A DNA stretch of 64,000 nt, from the NCBI GenBank assembly GCA_011316305.1, contig SAUG01000085.1, positions 339,705 to 403,704 on the forward strand, given 5' to 3'. A program made the translations under genes and the position numbers. Origin of the DNA: Rusavskia elegans (taxonomy: Eukaryota; Ascomycota; Lecanoromycetes; Teloschistales; Teloschistaceae). Shown here piece after piece: positions 1-12,348 of the stretch. Within the stretch, counting starts at the first letter, position 1. Every line of letters begins with the position of its first letter. A model generated the notes under the pieces. The model saw only the letters and a list, made by a program, of their open reading frames with translations, was not told where the DNA came from and made no database searches.

Positions 1-545
1 GATCACCAGGATTGCACACCCTCTCGTACCTCTGTGCCGCAAACTCTGAGCCCAGCAGGGTTTTTTACTGGGAGGAAGGGAGGAAAGGAGGTGGTAACAC
101 CCGGATGAGTAAGCACTGTGCCCCTTCTCAGAATGTCCTAGCGCTGTCGATCGACAAAGGTCCTGGCGGAAAAGCCTTGGAACAACTGCAACACCAGGAA
201 CAACAAGCCTCGGCCGCCGAGTCTTATTAGAAGAGTAACGCTCTTAGATATGAAGCTTCAGTAGACTGTTGGACTTCTGGAAAATAAGCATCTTCCCCCT
301 CGGCATCGGAGACTCAGCCTCAAAGGATCGTCTTGGCATCCACACCACACCTGCACATAGGTGCACACACCATACGGCGAGCAAACTAACGTGCCGACTC
401 AGCTCTCTCAGCCTGATCGAGCCTGCGGTGACATTTATATTTGGGTACCTAAGCAGAGTTAATGAAACTCTACATTGACATCTACCGTCCATTCGCTGGC
501 CTTATGTCCGCTCGAGATTTGTGTTGACGTTGATGTTAGATACTC
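1..545. other. 5' flank, no gene seen
   Basis: No convincing coding region on either strand; open frames here are short and lack family motifs or splice structure. The right part should contain the promoter and leader of the P450 gene. A TATA-like TTATATTT lies about 105 bases before its ATG, but nothing proves that it is used. Confidence 0.5.
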
Positions 546-2257
546 ATGGATTCACGAAGTCTTGACTCGCTTGGCGGCATCCCTCAACTCCTCTTGGGTG
601 GTCTCATACTGGGAGCTTCTTACTACATGGTTCTCCTCTCGAGGAAATACCAGGCACGTAAGAGTCTTATCCAACTGCATGGTTGCAAACCACCCTCACA
701 ATACCCAGTCTGGGATCCTTTCTTTGGCATCGATGTGATCTATGATGCCATCCGCGCCGCCAAGCGCAAGACCTTCTTGACCGAGAAGATATCTCACTAC
801 AACACCTATGGCAATACCCACTCATCGAGGCTGACCACCTATCCTATGATCAGTACTATTGAGCCCGAGAACATCAAGACCATTCTGTCGACACACTTCA
901 AAGACTTTGTCATCGGCTCACCGAGGCGCAGAGCATTCGGGCCCATCGTTGCGAACAGCGTCTTGGTCGCTGATGGTGTCGCATGGGAGCATGCCAGAGC
1001 CTTTCTCCGACCAAGCTTCGCAAGAAGCCAGGTCGGCGACTTGACCACCTTGGAAGCTCATGTCAAGAATTTAATTGACGCCATACCCATGGATGGATCA
1101 ACCGTTGATCTGGCGGAACTTTTTCTTCGCTTTACCGCTGACGTGACCACTGACTTTATATTTGGCGAGTCGATCCTGTCTCTACCGCATCCGGAGTCCT
1201 TTGGTCGAGACCTGACCGACGCCTGTCGCATCGGCCAGCTCGGAGCCGAGCGTCGATTTCGTCTTGGCATCTTTGCAAATCTGGTACCTCAAAGCGAATT
1301 CTATCGAGCAGTCGGGAAGGTGCATATTTATATGGAAGCCCACGTCGACAAAGCCATAGGACGCCGCCACTCGGAAGCTCAGGATGTCAAGAGTGAGAAA
1401 ATGGACAGCGGCAGATACATCTTCCTCAACGAGCTGGCTAAGATGACAGACGACAGATTGGTGCTGCGGGACCAACTCCTAGGAATATTTCTGGCAGGTC
1501 GTGACACCACGGCTGCCCTCTTGACAAACTTATTCTTCGTCCTGGCCCGAAATCCGAAGGTATGGGAGCGACTGCACGAGGAAATCAAGTCTCTCAATGG
1601 AGAGAAGCCAACTTTGGATGAGCTCAAAGGGCTCAAATACCTGAGCTTTTGCTTGAACGAGAGTAAGTATACCGTAGTCGATCTGGTCCAATCTTATGTT
1701 AAGACTCCCGTCTCTTTAGCCCTCCGATTGTACCCAATAGTGCAAGGGACCTCCCGCGTTGCAACTAAGGACGTTATCCTTCCGCTCGGTGGCGGAGAAG
1801 ATGGCAAATCGCCTATCTTCGTCAGAGCCGGCACCCTCGTAGTATTCCATTTTGTCGCACTTCATGTGCGCAAAGATCTTTGGGGCGAGGATGCAGACGA
1901 CTTTCGGCCAGAGCGTTGGCTGGATGAGAAAACCTCGTGGGTTAGTAAAAACCCATCGTACCCTATTCAAAACCAGACCGGCTGACACGACGGTAATAGA
2001 ACTTTCTACCTTTTGGTGGAGGACCGCGTAATTGCATTGGACGTAAGCGATCTCATGCGTCTCAATATGGCAGTGGACTGAATACGATTGCTGACTTTGC
2101 ATCAGAACAGTTTGCCTTGACGGAAGCTTCCTACACAGCTGCCCGGCTGTTGCAGGAGTTCTCCGGGATTGAAAGCAGAGATTCGCAACCGTGGACGGAG
2201 AGTATGGGTGCGACTGTCACCTCCGCAAATGGCGCTAAAGTGTCATTGGCGAGGTGA
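546..2257 (+). CDS. Cytochrome P450 (microsomal, CYP52-clan-like)
   Basis: Haem-thiolate monooxygenase, about 510 residues in four exons: 546-1662, 1720-1940, 2000-2042, 2106-2257. All three introns (57, 59 and 63 bp) have GT..AG ends and rejoin the frame exactly. An N-terminal hydrophobic segment (residues about 13-35) is the usual ER anchor. Visible landmarks are the I-helix AGRDTTA near residue 317, the ExxR motif in NETLRLYP (E372, R375), FRPERW at 434-439, and the haem loop FGGGPRNCIG with ligand Cys458. The full length and all motifs suggest an intact enzyme. The overall pattern recalls CYP52/CYP63-type fatty-acid or alkane hydroxylases, but the subfamily and substrate are inference. 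It shares its strand with the membrane-protein gene and the NRPS-like reductase downstream, so a tailoring role in a small metabolite cluster is possible. Confidence 0.93.
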
Positions 2258-3840
2258 TATACTGGCCCTGGCATCACCACTCAAGTGGACAAAAGCAAGG
2301 GCCCTTCTATTGCCCACTTGCCTATGAAAACCATGCTTTTGTACTAAAGACGAACGGAATCCAGCTGTGGTGCCCCGAGCAGAGGGATGCATACTCCAAT
2401 GTTGAATTTACTGATCCGGTTGTCATCATCGCGTAAAGTGTGTGTCCGCCGTCGAGCCAGACCAAGTTGTGTACCGTTCTTACCCACGCTGCAAGAATGC
2501 TCCACTGAATCCAGACTTAATCCAGACTTGATCCGGACTTTTGGAAGTGATACAAGCCATGCGACGGTGAATGGAATTCAGACGAATCTGACATCAGAGG
2601 AGGTCCAGATGTAACGCCAGTTGTTGTGCGCACAGAGGCCAGTAGACATACGTGGACCGCAGAAAAGAATCCCCAGACATGAATACAACGTGGTGTCCAT
2701 GTGCAAGAGTAAAAAGGGTCATGATCGGATGCCAGCGTCGGATCTCGCCTATGCAATACGTACACTGGCTTGTGTTATGGAGACCCACTATCGACCCTAA
2801 CACAGATGCTGTATTCCCCGAGATCTTACCTGCATCATTATCCAGACTTGCTTACCAGGACTTTTTAAGGACTAGCTTTGTTATACCAGATCCACAACGG
2901 CTCTAGCCAGCGGCGAGAAGCCAATGACGGCTTTGTGGATATCTGTAGGCTGACACGAAGACGAGTGTTTGCGCAGTCTCTTGATCACACGAAAAACCCT
3001 CTTCTAAAAAGAGTTGTACAACGCAAAATCTGCTATGATGCTGGTTCGATGCTGCTTTCGAAAAAGAGCATGCCTTCAGCTCAACTCATGCAGCATGCAT
3101 GATATGCATCGGCCCTTTGGCTGGTAGTGTAGGGGTGATTGGCCTGCATATCCCGGCATCGATCGGTGCTGGACGCAGGCTGTCCAACCAGATGGATGAT
3201 GAGAAGGATTGCTCATGAGAATTCTGAATAGCTACAAGAGTACTAACGCGCTGGTTGGTCAAATTAGCAAGAAGCAAGCTTGAAGCGCCTTACCCAATGC
3301 GGTAAGAAACCCGCGAGCCCGCTAAACCTAAAGTGAACTCCGTGTCTGCTGGAGTCCCTCGGTCGTGTCTTCTGTTTCATCTAAGACCCTCGCCGCCCTC
3401 TCGAGAAGTGTAGAACAAGACGAGCGAGGTATGTTGCTTGTCTCATTCATCATGACTGCCACTTCTCTACAAGGTGGGTGGTAGAGTACTTCCCATTGTT
3501 ACAAATTTTATCTCGAGAGGTACCTGCCGATGCAGCCAATGAGCGACAAAGAGGTGCAGGTCAGACAATGCAAGAACGTGGCGGGGAGATTTGAGGTCAG
3601 ACCATTCGTTGTCGCCGGCCTCACCAGATAATCCAATCTCCGGCACTTCTTTCGACGAGGTGGCCCTCGGCATTGGATCATCAGTTTCCTGCTCGGAAGG
3701 TGGCACGGTCTTTGGGGTAATCCCTTCGTGTTGCCAGCCAGCAGACAGTACTCCATGATGCATGATAAATACCCCAAGCATCTGTCTCCGACGCCCGAGC
3801 ATTTGTCCTGTCCGTCATCAAGTGACCTGATGTTGAAACA
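2258..3840. other. Intergenic, no gene seen
   Basis: About 1.6 kb between the P450 and the seven-helix protein. Open frames are short and without motifs. A tiny 11-bp tandem trimer (AATCCAGACTT, the last unit diverged) lies near 2508-2541, with a similar AtCCAGACTT near 2840. Nothing else stands out. Confidence 0.5.
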
Positions 3841-5162
3841 ATGCCCGGCTCGGAGGAATACAAAATCAAGAATCTCATCGCTACAATCGTTCTATGCACC
3901 ACTCTATCCACCCTCTCTTTCATAGGCCGCTTATGGGGCCGATCACTCTCGGCCGTGAGACTGGGCTGGGACGATTTCTTCATGGCTTCAGCCGTGGTAT
4001 GTATGCTTCATTTGCTGCCCCTCCGCTCGTCCGTGTTGTTTCTGAAGGCGCAAACGGGCCTTCATCGCTGATGCTGCTGCAGTTCGGCGGCTGGGCAGTT
4101 TCAGCCGACAACGTCGTTGGTGGGTCCCTGCTCTCGACCAGAAGCTTGATCGGTTATCCAATGAGGCGGAGCGACAGGTCTACGCTTCGGTTCTGGTCGC
4201 CATGAAAAAGATCTTTCCCCGTCTGACGTCAAGAACTGGACAATCGTAAGTCATGCTGGCTAGACATGCAGCGACATGGATCGAAGTTAAGCCATCCCCA
4301 AGACATTCTACGCTTTCATTTTTCTCCAAAATGCAACCACCACGGTCTTGAAACTAGCTATCCTTGGTCTTTACCGCCGTATTTTCGCCACCAGGGGCTT
4401 TCACCGCGCCATCAATGTGGTGACTGCAATCATATTGGCAAATAGCCTGGGATTGATAATCGCAGAAAGCCTCTACTGCGTGCCCGCTGCTCACATCTGG
4501 GATCCTTCAATACCGGGGAAATGCATCAACCGCGTTGTCTACCTCACGCTGGGATCTTCTTCCCTATTGATAACGGATCTGGTTCTGTACTTGATGCCCC
4601 TACCCGTGATTTGGAAGCTGCACATGACAACGAAGCGCAAATTCCAATTGACATTTGTCTTCGTGCTAGGTGGCTTGTATGTTCTCCCAATGATGAATGC
4701 TTCGCTTGGCCGAACGACTGGAGAGCTAACGAAAGAAGTAGCACTTGCATCACTCGTGTCCTGCAGATCATAGCCACGTCCCGTCTCGATTTCGACGACA
4801 TCACTTGGTCGAACGTCTATGTGGCAATATGGAATTTGGTTGAAGTCCATATAGGCTGTGTGACGGCTAATGTCCCTATCATGGCCCCACTCGTCAATCG
4901 CTACAGCACTGCCATTCCTCGCCTGTGCAAAAACGAAATACCAGGACCGATCCCGAAAAGCCAAGCGGGTAACGGATATGGTTTCCGGCGTATGGAAGAA
5001 CATGCTTGCGGGATAGCGGTGGAAGAGGGTGCGTTAGCACCTAGGATTGGAAAGGGACAGCAGCTGTCGGAGGAGGAGCTTGAGATGACCGGCCTGGGCG
5101 CACAGGGAATTTTAGTCACAACGGATGTCGAGCAGAATTCGTACCCAAAGCAACCGCTGTAG
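3841..5162 (+). CDS. Pth11/SAT4-type rhodopsin-like integral membrane protein
   Basis: Likely 352-residue multi-helix plasma-membrane protein of the fungal rhodopsin-like (Pth11-related, SAT4) family. Five exons restore one frame: 3841-3996, 4083-4119, 4178-4245, 4303-4676, 4739-5162. Family landmarks are the GWDD motif (residues 42-45) after the first helix, a GSGRH loop, the segment KNWTI-TFYAFIFLQNATT leading into LAILGLYRRIF, and a cysteine-bearing loop (SLYCVPAAHIWDP) before later helices. The tail after about residue 270 is hydrophilic and carries no known domain. Members are sensors or transporters of unknown ligand, and some sit in metabolite clusters. The 37-bp exon 2 and its flanking introns are the least certain part of the model. 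The same-strand position just before the NRPS-like gene suggests, but does not prove, a functional link. Confidence 0.8.
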
Positions 5163-5585
5163 TAAGAGAGGGGTGGTTGACAAGGCGTTACAATACAACA
5201 TAACAGGGGTACGCATTCTCGAAGCTGCAGCAAGCACGATGGTGCAACCACTTCTCCCGCGATCCGAAGACGAGGCTCAAGATCGCTCAGGACCCAACCA
5301 TTATCACCCTGCTGATACGGATAAGATCGGCTTTGATGCCGGGGCTCGTGCAGTTTTGGGCAGACAGGCTGCATAATCGAAGCCCATGACTGCAGTGTCA
5401 TGCATTTCACTGCTGTAGCACAGCACCCCACTTGACCCCTCTCCCGTATTCGTAACTGGTTCACATTAAAGTGTTGATGGCGCCTGCCGTTGTGAAGGCA
5501 GCTGGATCTGCCATTCTCTTGGCTGAAGCCTCGAGCCTGTTCACCAACCTCATCAAGTGTGTCCAGGACAAAAATCTCACCCGCC
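5163..5585. other. Intergenic spacer before the NRPS-like gene
   Basis: About 420 bp that should carry the promoter and leader of the downstream reductase gene. No reading frame here shows a family motif. An open frame overlapping the spacer has no ATG in a good context until CCGCCATGG at 5581-5589. Confidence 0.5.
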
Positions 5586-8500
5586 ATGGCTGCGATGCCA
5601 CAAGTCCTCGCTGCCTCCGTACCGACGAAAGAAGCCGGAGCAAGCAGCAATCCTCCGGTCGACTTCTCTCACTTCCAGCTGCTCCACGATGTATTTACCA
5701 TCCGTTCGGCGGATCCAATCCAAGTCCCTCTGTTGGCTTTTCCTAGATCCCGAGCTGATGACTTCGAATACTTTACGGGCAAGGATCTGGACAGATTTAC
5801 ATCCAACGCAGCTGGATTCTACGCGCGTGCGAAGATATCCACGGTATGTCCAACGACTCTAGCCTAATGGCTTGGTGTTCTGGCGTTTGCAGTCGCCATG
5901 GGAGGATTCAGCTCACAAAGAATTGTTTGCTCCTCTCCTACAGACACCTGCTCGAACTGTAGCTCTTCTAGGCCCCACGAACCTCGACTGGGTCGTTTCC
6001 CTTTTCGGACTCTCAAAAGCTGGATTCACCATCATGACATTGTCTCCCCGGTTGTCATACCAGGCTATCGTCAACCTAATGCAAGAGACGGAATGTCGCT
6101 GTCTGGTCTACTACGCCTCACCGCAATTGCGCCCCGTGATGGACCAGGTACAACTGGCGATGGGTGTGACCACACTTCCAATGATGTCCAGGCTTGACTA
6201 CGATGTCTCAAATGAGAACTCGCGCCCGTTCGTTAGGGAGTTCGATGTGTCGGAGGAAAAGGAACGTTACGCTGCCATCATGCACTCTTCGGGATCGACA
6301 GGCTTGCCCAAACCAATATACTGCAAGCATACCCGCTTTACCCAGCCATATGAGACTGGGCCGGGCGATCGAGATCTGTTCACGCTACCCCTGTTAGTCA
6401 AGTCTGCACTATCCTCTGTACGAAACTTGTGCGAAACATCTCTAATCTCGGTCGTGGACGTTAGATACCACGCATTCGCATTCCAGGTCTCTTTCGGCCA
6501 CATGTACCAGCGCAAGACGGTATTCTTCTTAAACGAGAATCTACCAATGACGTGTGAAACAATCGCGCTCGCCATACAACAAGCCAAACCCTCCACCTTG
6601 GGTGCTGTCCCGTACATATTGAAGATTCTGGGCGAGCGACAGTCTGGAGTTGATGCTTTGCGGAGTTGCGATCAAGTTATATTCACAGGGAGTCAATGTC
6701 CTGACGAACTGGGCGACTTCTTGGTAGAACAAGGTGTCAACCTCGCAACTTTCATGGGATCGTAAGATACCTCCGTTCCTGTGCAGTAAAAGGCTTACCA
6801 TCCAAGGCACCGGCTGATGATGAGCGATGCACAGGTCAGAATGCGGTTACATTGGTTCGTCGCTCGGTCGACACATGGATGACAAGGCGTGGAACTACAT
6901 CCGAGTTCCGCCGCCATTAATGAAACATATATGGCCGAAGCCTATTGCCACAGATGCATTCGAGTTTGTCTTTCTAAGAGAGCATCCGTCCCGGACAGTA
7001 GCTAACTCAGATGACCCCCCGGACTCATTCCATTCGAAGGATCTTTTCGAGCCACACAAAAGCCTCCCCGCAGCCTGGAAATACCTTGGTCGTCTAGATG
7101 ATCGCATCACCTTGATAAACGGTGAAAAGGTCCTCCCACTACCAATTGAAGGCCGCATCCGGAAATCAGCTCTTGTGAAGGAGGCTGTCGTTTTTGGGGT
7201 TGGAAAATCTATACCAGGGCTGTTGCTCTTCCGCGCCGAAGCCGCTAGAGGCCTACCGGACGAAACCTTCGTCTCAAGCGTGTGGCCAGAGATCGAGACC
7301 GCAAATGCAGCTGCGGAAGGATTTTCCCAAATCAGTAGGAACATGGTGGTACCTATGCCCTATGGTATTGAGATTCCTACCACCGACAAAGGTTCCATCA
7401 TCCGTGCTCGGCTTTACGACTCATACCAGAGGGAAATTTCTCACGCTTACGCTTCGCTTGAGGGCTATTCTGGTGGCACGATGAAGCTGAGCTTGCACGA
7501 CATGACGGAATACCTGATACAGCTTGCTCGAAAGGTCGTTGGGCCACAAGTCACAAATTCTTCCGATGATCTCTTCACTCTGGGTATGAATAGCCTACAG
7601 GCTATCCAGATGCGAGGCAACATTGTGCGAGATCTAGACCTCGGCGGTAATATCGTTAAACTCGGTCAAAACGTTGTATTTGAGCAGGGAAATCTGGAAA
7701 ACCTCGCAAGATATCTCGATAACCTACGCCTCAACGTTGACATGGTCGCAGAAAAGCCGGTCAAGGCCATGGAGAGGCTAATCTCGAAATTCTCGGTCAT
7801 CCCAGAACGTCGTTCAGGCAGGGCTGAGCCTCCGGAGAAACATTTAGTTGTGAGTTGCCAGTGGCACAGCGCTGCACAATCGCTAATCAAAAATTCAGGC
7901 TCTGACCGGCGCCACTGGAGGGCTGGGTGCTCATATTTTGGCCCAATTACTCGAAAGACCCAACGTAAGCAAAGTTTACTGTCTGATAAGGGGCCCTGAT
8001 GGTTCTGAACGGCTCCAACGAACCTTCGAGCGTCTTCAACTCACCAATCACTCCAAAGAAAAGATTTCTATCTTGACAAGTGAACTCAGCGCGCCCAAGC
8101 TTGGCCTCGATGATGCATCTTATACAAGTCTTCTTCCTCAAATAACTCACGTCATTCATTGCGCATGGCCGGTAAATTTCCAGCTTGCCTTGACGGCTTT
8201 CGAGCCCTCGATTCAAGGCCTACAAAACCTCCTCCAGTTGTCTTTGGATGTTGCATTCGCAACGCCAGCCCGTTTTCTCTTCTGCTCTTCTATCGCGGCA
8301 GCGTCAGGAAGCCCACCGGGCGCTTTAATACCTGAAGCACCTATTCATGACCTTGCACAAGCCTCGGACACAGGATACGGGCAGTCCAAGCTTGTGAGTG
8401 AGCGCATCGTGCAAGCGGCCGTGTTGGATGCTGGCGCCAACGCGGTTGTCCTGAGGATAGGGCAGGTTGTGGGAGGTATGAAGTCTGGATGGTGGAACGA

Positions 8501-9116
8501 TAAAGAGATGGTACCGATGATCATCAGGAGTGCCTTGACAATGGGGGTGTTACCAGAAGTCATGGAGACCTGTGAGTGGCTGCCAGTGGATACAGCTGCT
8601 CGTGGCATCATCCAAATTGCCGGTCTTGAACCGGATGTTGAACTTTCAACGGACTGGACAGCAGAACATAACGATAGGCTGGAAATACCGACCAACCAGC
8701 CGCTCCTTGCGCCAGCCCACCCTAGATTAGTCTACAACCTCATTTCGCCGCACGCCTTCTCCTGGACGAAGGATCTACTGCCTGCGCTCTCCAAAGCCGG
8801 TATTTCATTCAGACCAATTTCGCTGGCAACATGGATATACCAGCTCCGCAACCTGTCATTGACAGAGACAGGCGACGCGACCAACTCAGCAGCCGCTGCA
8901 GACCCATATCGAAACCCTGCGATCAAGCTCGTTGATTTCATTGAAAAGAGTTTTCAGACAGAGGATCCTGCTCGAGAATCTGAAATCAAGTTCGAATCGA
9001 AGGAGACACAGGGAGTTGCGCCTGCGTTGCGGCATGCTCCCATGGTGATCGAAAGTGGACTGTTGGCAAAGATGGTAAAGGCTTGGTTGCAGAGGTGGAC
9101 GACAGTGGAGTATTGA
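5586..9116 (+). CDS. NRPS-like carboxylic acid reductase (A-T-R domains)
   Basis: Single-module NRPS-like enzyme of about 1095 residues that should adenylate a carboxylic acid, load it on a phosphopantetheine carrier and release it reductively as aldehyde or alcohol. Exons: 5586-5843, 5893-6392, 6465-6761, 6835-7849, 7899-9116. The start was chosen at a strong context, CCGCCATGG. The adenylation domain shows SSGSTGLPKP near 218-227, the LPLYHAFAF motif created by splicing at 6393-6464, and MGSSECG across the next junction. The carrier site is FTLGMNSLQ with Ser605. The C-terminal thioester reductase shows TGATGGLG from residue 693 for NAD(P)H binding, and the short-chain-dehydrogenase catalytic pair in YGQSK (Tyr850, Lys854). 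There is no condensation domain. Length and order fit fungal A-T-R reductases; the substrate is unknown. Intron 6393-6464 is a multiple of three, so retaining it would keep the frame open. Confidence 0.93.
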
Positions 9117-9611
9117 CGACAAGACGGACGGTCAATGTACACACCTGGCGGCTGATATTGTAATAATGGTCGAGACCGAGCATTTTGGCCTTGTTGATGA
9201 GGGACGACTGCTTAAATTTGATGTCATTATTGCTTCTCCTCACATACATTGACCACACTCCAGGATGACGGAGCGGTTTCTGAACTGGCTGTAGTTCTTG
9301 CTTGTTAGGATTCAGGGGCTTTCCGAGACGAGCATTCTTCTGGCAGACAACCAAACCGGGCCAAGGCAAGCGAGAGTGATAGAGGGACCGTATGGGGATA
9401 GATTAGCCGGTGTGGTTGAAGATCCGATACTATGCTGTAGTATCTCCAAAAAAAAAAAAAAAAAAAAAAGATCATCAACAATGGTGAACATTCAGTCACA
9501 CAGATTAGTATTAGCCCGGCATACCAGCAGGGCTGTGTGTGGGTTTTTCGATGATCATATAAGCCTCGACTTGTCTTAATCCGCCCTTCCGTTACTTCGC
9601 CGTGTCATGCT
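9117..9611. other. Intergenic with a 22-base poly-A tract
   Basis: 3' flank of the NRPS-like gene. An uninterrupted run of 22 A occupies 9448-9469. No retroelement sequence is visible beside it, so it may be a simple slippage tract. No gene seen. Confidence 0.6.
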
Positions 9612-11345
9612 CTAAAATAACCCTTTCCTTTCCATCAATGAGATTGGCTCGTTATACTGCACCACCTTCCCCTCGTACAATACCAGGGTCTTGTCGAATT
9701 CAACGACCTTCCTTATTCGGCGCGTCACCACCAGTCATGTGCTATCACTGAATCGTTCCCGTATACTTCATTGGATAAGCGTATCCGCTGTTCTGTCTAT
9801 GCTTGATGTGGCTTCGTCCACAATGATGATTTTACATCTCGTGACGAGCGCGTGAGCGAGGCAGAGAAGCTGCCGCAGACTTGAGAGAGGTTGTGCCCGT
9901 CTGTTGTATTGGGAAAGGATAGAGCGCTGAAGGGCGTCATGGCTTGTATTGTGTCAAGTAGATTTGGGCTCAATAGTAATATGCACCTCGGAAAGGGCAC
10001 TGCTTAGCTCCGAGTCTGTGTATTCTTCGAAGGGATCCAAGTTTGAATGGATGGTGCCGGAGAAGAGTATAGTGTCTTGAGGTATTTTGGCCAAGCGGTT
10101 ACGGACGGAGAACTTTCTATTTTTCCCTGGAGATGTCGGTTCTATCGATTAGTATTCGGCTACCTGTGGCTTCGAGAAAGCAGATTAGCGCTAAATGGGG
10201 ATTCTGCGGCGATATTTGCGGTCCGTTGACGGACTTGGCTGAAAAGGAAACACAGCCCGTTCGCTAGATTCTCATCCGTCGTATTGATGTCTGCCGTGCA
10301 TGGATTGAGTGACCTGCTGGTGTGGTGTCGAGCCATATGTCTGAAGCACGAAGGATAGCAATGTCAAGATCTTCGAACAGCACTCGGGAAGCCATGATGG
10401 AGCCTGCGGGGACAGAGAAGGACTCGACCACGAGGCGGAAACCAATAACGACCGGAAAAAAGCAGGAGTAGACGTCGTGTTTGGCATGGTGGGAAAGGGG
10501 AAACGATCAAAACATAGAGACCACGTCGGACTTACCCCTCTAAAATGGAAGCCATATTTCCAGTACGGTGAGTAGACTTACAGCCGTCATATAAGGCCGT
10601 CCCTTCAACGATGATTATTCTTTATATGTCCTTAACTTGACCGATCCAAATTCCCGATTTCCGATCTCAACGAACCTTCGCGGCTGGCAGACCCTTCCCA
10701 TCTCAGTATTCTGTGAAACGCCAATATCAATCTTTGGTGTCTGTCAATATTCTTCCTTTAGCGGTGATTCCTGTTGAGGGTGGTCATGAAAATAAGCCCG
10801 CCAAATGGGCTGCTCGGCGTTGACGTTCCTTGTGTTGTTTCTGGATTCATCCCAAGCGGTCTTTTGACGTCGAGTAGAACCTGGCAAGTACTGCACCTGC
10901 TCCACATTTCCGTCAACCAACATGATATGTCAGCTCGCCAGGGAGATGTGAAGGTCGCTGTGTTTCATCGCGAGGATCTAAGCCGGAGCTTCGCTGAATT
11001 GACTGCATAGTGTACTGTCAAGAAATTGACGGCCTACATGGACGTCAAGGGCGTTGGAAATATCATCCAAACCCAGCGCTGGAGTGTATTAACCGGGTAA
11101 ACCATACGTACCACTTACGCCAACCGCTAAGTTCAACGCCGCTGATTCCCAATATTAGTGAGGTCTGCATCCGGCACCACCGGCAGGGTTTGGGAGCTCT
11201 TTCGTCTTGGTATATACTGCGAGTACTCTTGCGTATTACGCATCCTGGGAGGAGGAGCCGACGAGAATGTTGTTTTTGATCCAGTCGTTCTCGATCCAGG
11301 GTACTTGACCAACGAAAGTGGTGGCCGCAGGGATAATCCAATTCT
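9612..11345 (-). pseudogene. ABCC (MRP-type) multidrug transporter pseudogene
   Basis: Decayed remnant of a full-size ABC-C exporter on the minus strand. Pieces appear in the right order but in different frames. About 11260-11325 encodes an NBD1 Q-loop region (GQVPWIENDWIKNNILVG), followed at about 11080-11150 by a signature-like SGVELSGW and at about 11000-11060 by an ISNALDVHVGRQFLD Walker-B/D-loop piece. About 10290-10430 encodes the second membrane domain start (MASRVLFEDL..AILRA..WLDTTPAG). About 10010-10090 gives the NBD2 Q-loop [23 protein letters not shown]. About 9800-9890 gives the signature region RQLLCLAHAL and Walker B IIIVDEATSSID, and 9612-9720 the C-terminus VVEFDKTLVLYEGKVVQYNE. 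Frameshifts, several stops and missing Walker A motifs show it is dead. It may be the lost exporter of the adjacent NRPS-like/P450 locus, which is inference. Confidence 0.85.
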
Positions 11346-11778
11346 GGAGTGTGAAACTGCTGTTGCATGTTTTTGAAGCATACCTTGGACATTTGATTAG
11401 GCTTGAATTATTCTCAATTTCCCTGTCAACTGAAGCTAGCAGAACGCGATCAATTCATCTCTTCACATGCGCTGACGGTGTAGCTATTTGATCCGACCTG
11501 CTCGGGCGCCAGTATTTTATTTCACCTTCTCCGTATACCTTAACATCTGGGTTTTAGTGAGGCTTTTGAGAATGGAATAGCATTGAGGTCCTCGGAGTGA
11601 GTTTTTCGTGGTTCAAGCCCTAGCCCTGTGTAATTCTCGATCCAGCATGGGCTATGCTGACGAATCACTCGAGGAGAAGCAAATCCAGGTGGCAAAACTA
11701 AGACCATTACGGTGACTACTTGCGAAGAGAATATGAACTAGGTAAAGAGCCAAACCGACATAGAGAGATTACCCCCCC
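11346..11778. other. Intergenic, no gene seen
   Basis: Between the ABC remnant and the tRNA. The first membrane domain and the Walker A of NBD1 of the transporter would be expected here but were not found, so the remnant seems truncated at its 5' side. No other gene seen. Confidence 0.45.
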
Positions 11779-11788
11779 AAAAAAAAAA
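11779..11788 (-). terminator. Pol III terminator of tRNA-Ser
   Basis: Ten A on the plus strand, hence ten T on the tRNA strand, starting 13 bases after the 3' end of the tRNA. A T-run of this length is the standard RNA polymerase III stop. Confidence 0.75.
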
Positions 11789-11800
11789 CACTGATGTTTC

Positions 11801-11843
11801 GTCGTCGAGAGGATTCGAACCTCTGCTCCCGAAGGAAATTGAT

Positions 11844-11874
<31 letters not shown>

Positions 11875-11880
11875 AACGAC
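11801..11880 (-). tRNA. tRNA-Ser (AGA)
   Basis: Minus-strand class II tRNA of 80 nt. The acceptor stem pairs GTCGTTG with CGACGAC (one G-T pair). The A box is TGGCCGAGCGG and the B box GGTTCGAATCC. The anticodon arm has a stem ATTGA/TCAAT closing the loop CTAGAAA, which gives anticodon AGA for serine. The long variable arm (around TTCCTTCGGGAG) is typical of tRNA-Ser. No intron. The CCA end is not encoded, as expected in eukaryotes. Confidence 0.97.
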
Positions 11881-12348
11881 ATGAATGACTCAAATTTTTA
11901 AATGTTGATTATATTGATTGTACTCAAAGATTCGGATTGATGCTCAGCAACACACACCTTCACGCTGGCTCTGGTATATGTCTATTTTCTACCAATACGA
12001 CTTACCAAGATGCCCTATGACAAAGCTTTCACATCATACACGGAATGTTCGGAGAAGCGCTTGGTGCAGATATATGGACAAACCTCCCACCCCTTCAAAG
12101 ATAAAGAGAATCGCATACTGAAAGTCAATTGCTGGGAATGCGAGACTTCAAGTAATTGTTCTTATCTGGAAAAGCTCAAGGGTCCTCTGAGTCAAGGAAA
12201 AAAGGCCGATAGGCTACAGAAGTAGGAAGCGGAGCTTTGTTCAGGCAATGATAGGAATAACCTAGTATCTTCCCATCCCAAAGAGATGCACTAGAGCAGA
12301 AAAATATTGCTGCAGCCAGCACAGGAAAATAAGTTCGGCGTATCTCAG
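11881..12348. other. Flank upstream of the hypothetical gene, possible lost exon
   Basis: Short open frames on the plus strand (for example 12010-12225) might contain an upstream exon of the next gene, but no splice pair joins them convincingly. No signal peptide exon was found. Confidence 0.35.

Noticed and set aside
12..492. Open frames on both strands in the first 0.5 kb
   Set aside because: Short, overlapping in opposite strands, no motifs or splice context.
5471..5862. Alternative-phase proteins at the start of the NRPS-like gene
   Set aside because: Shadow frames of exon 1; only the phase from 5586 splices into the adenylation domain.
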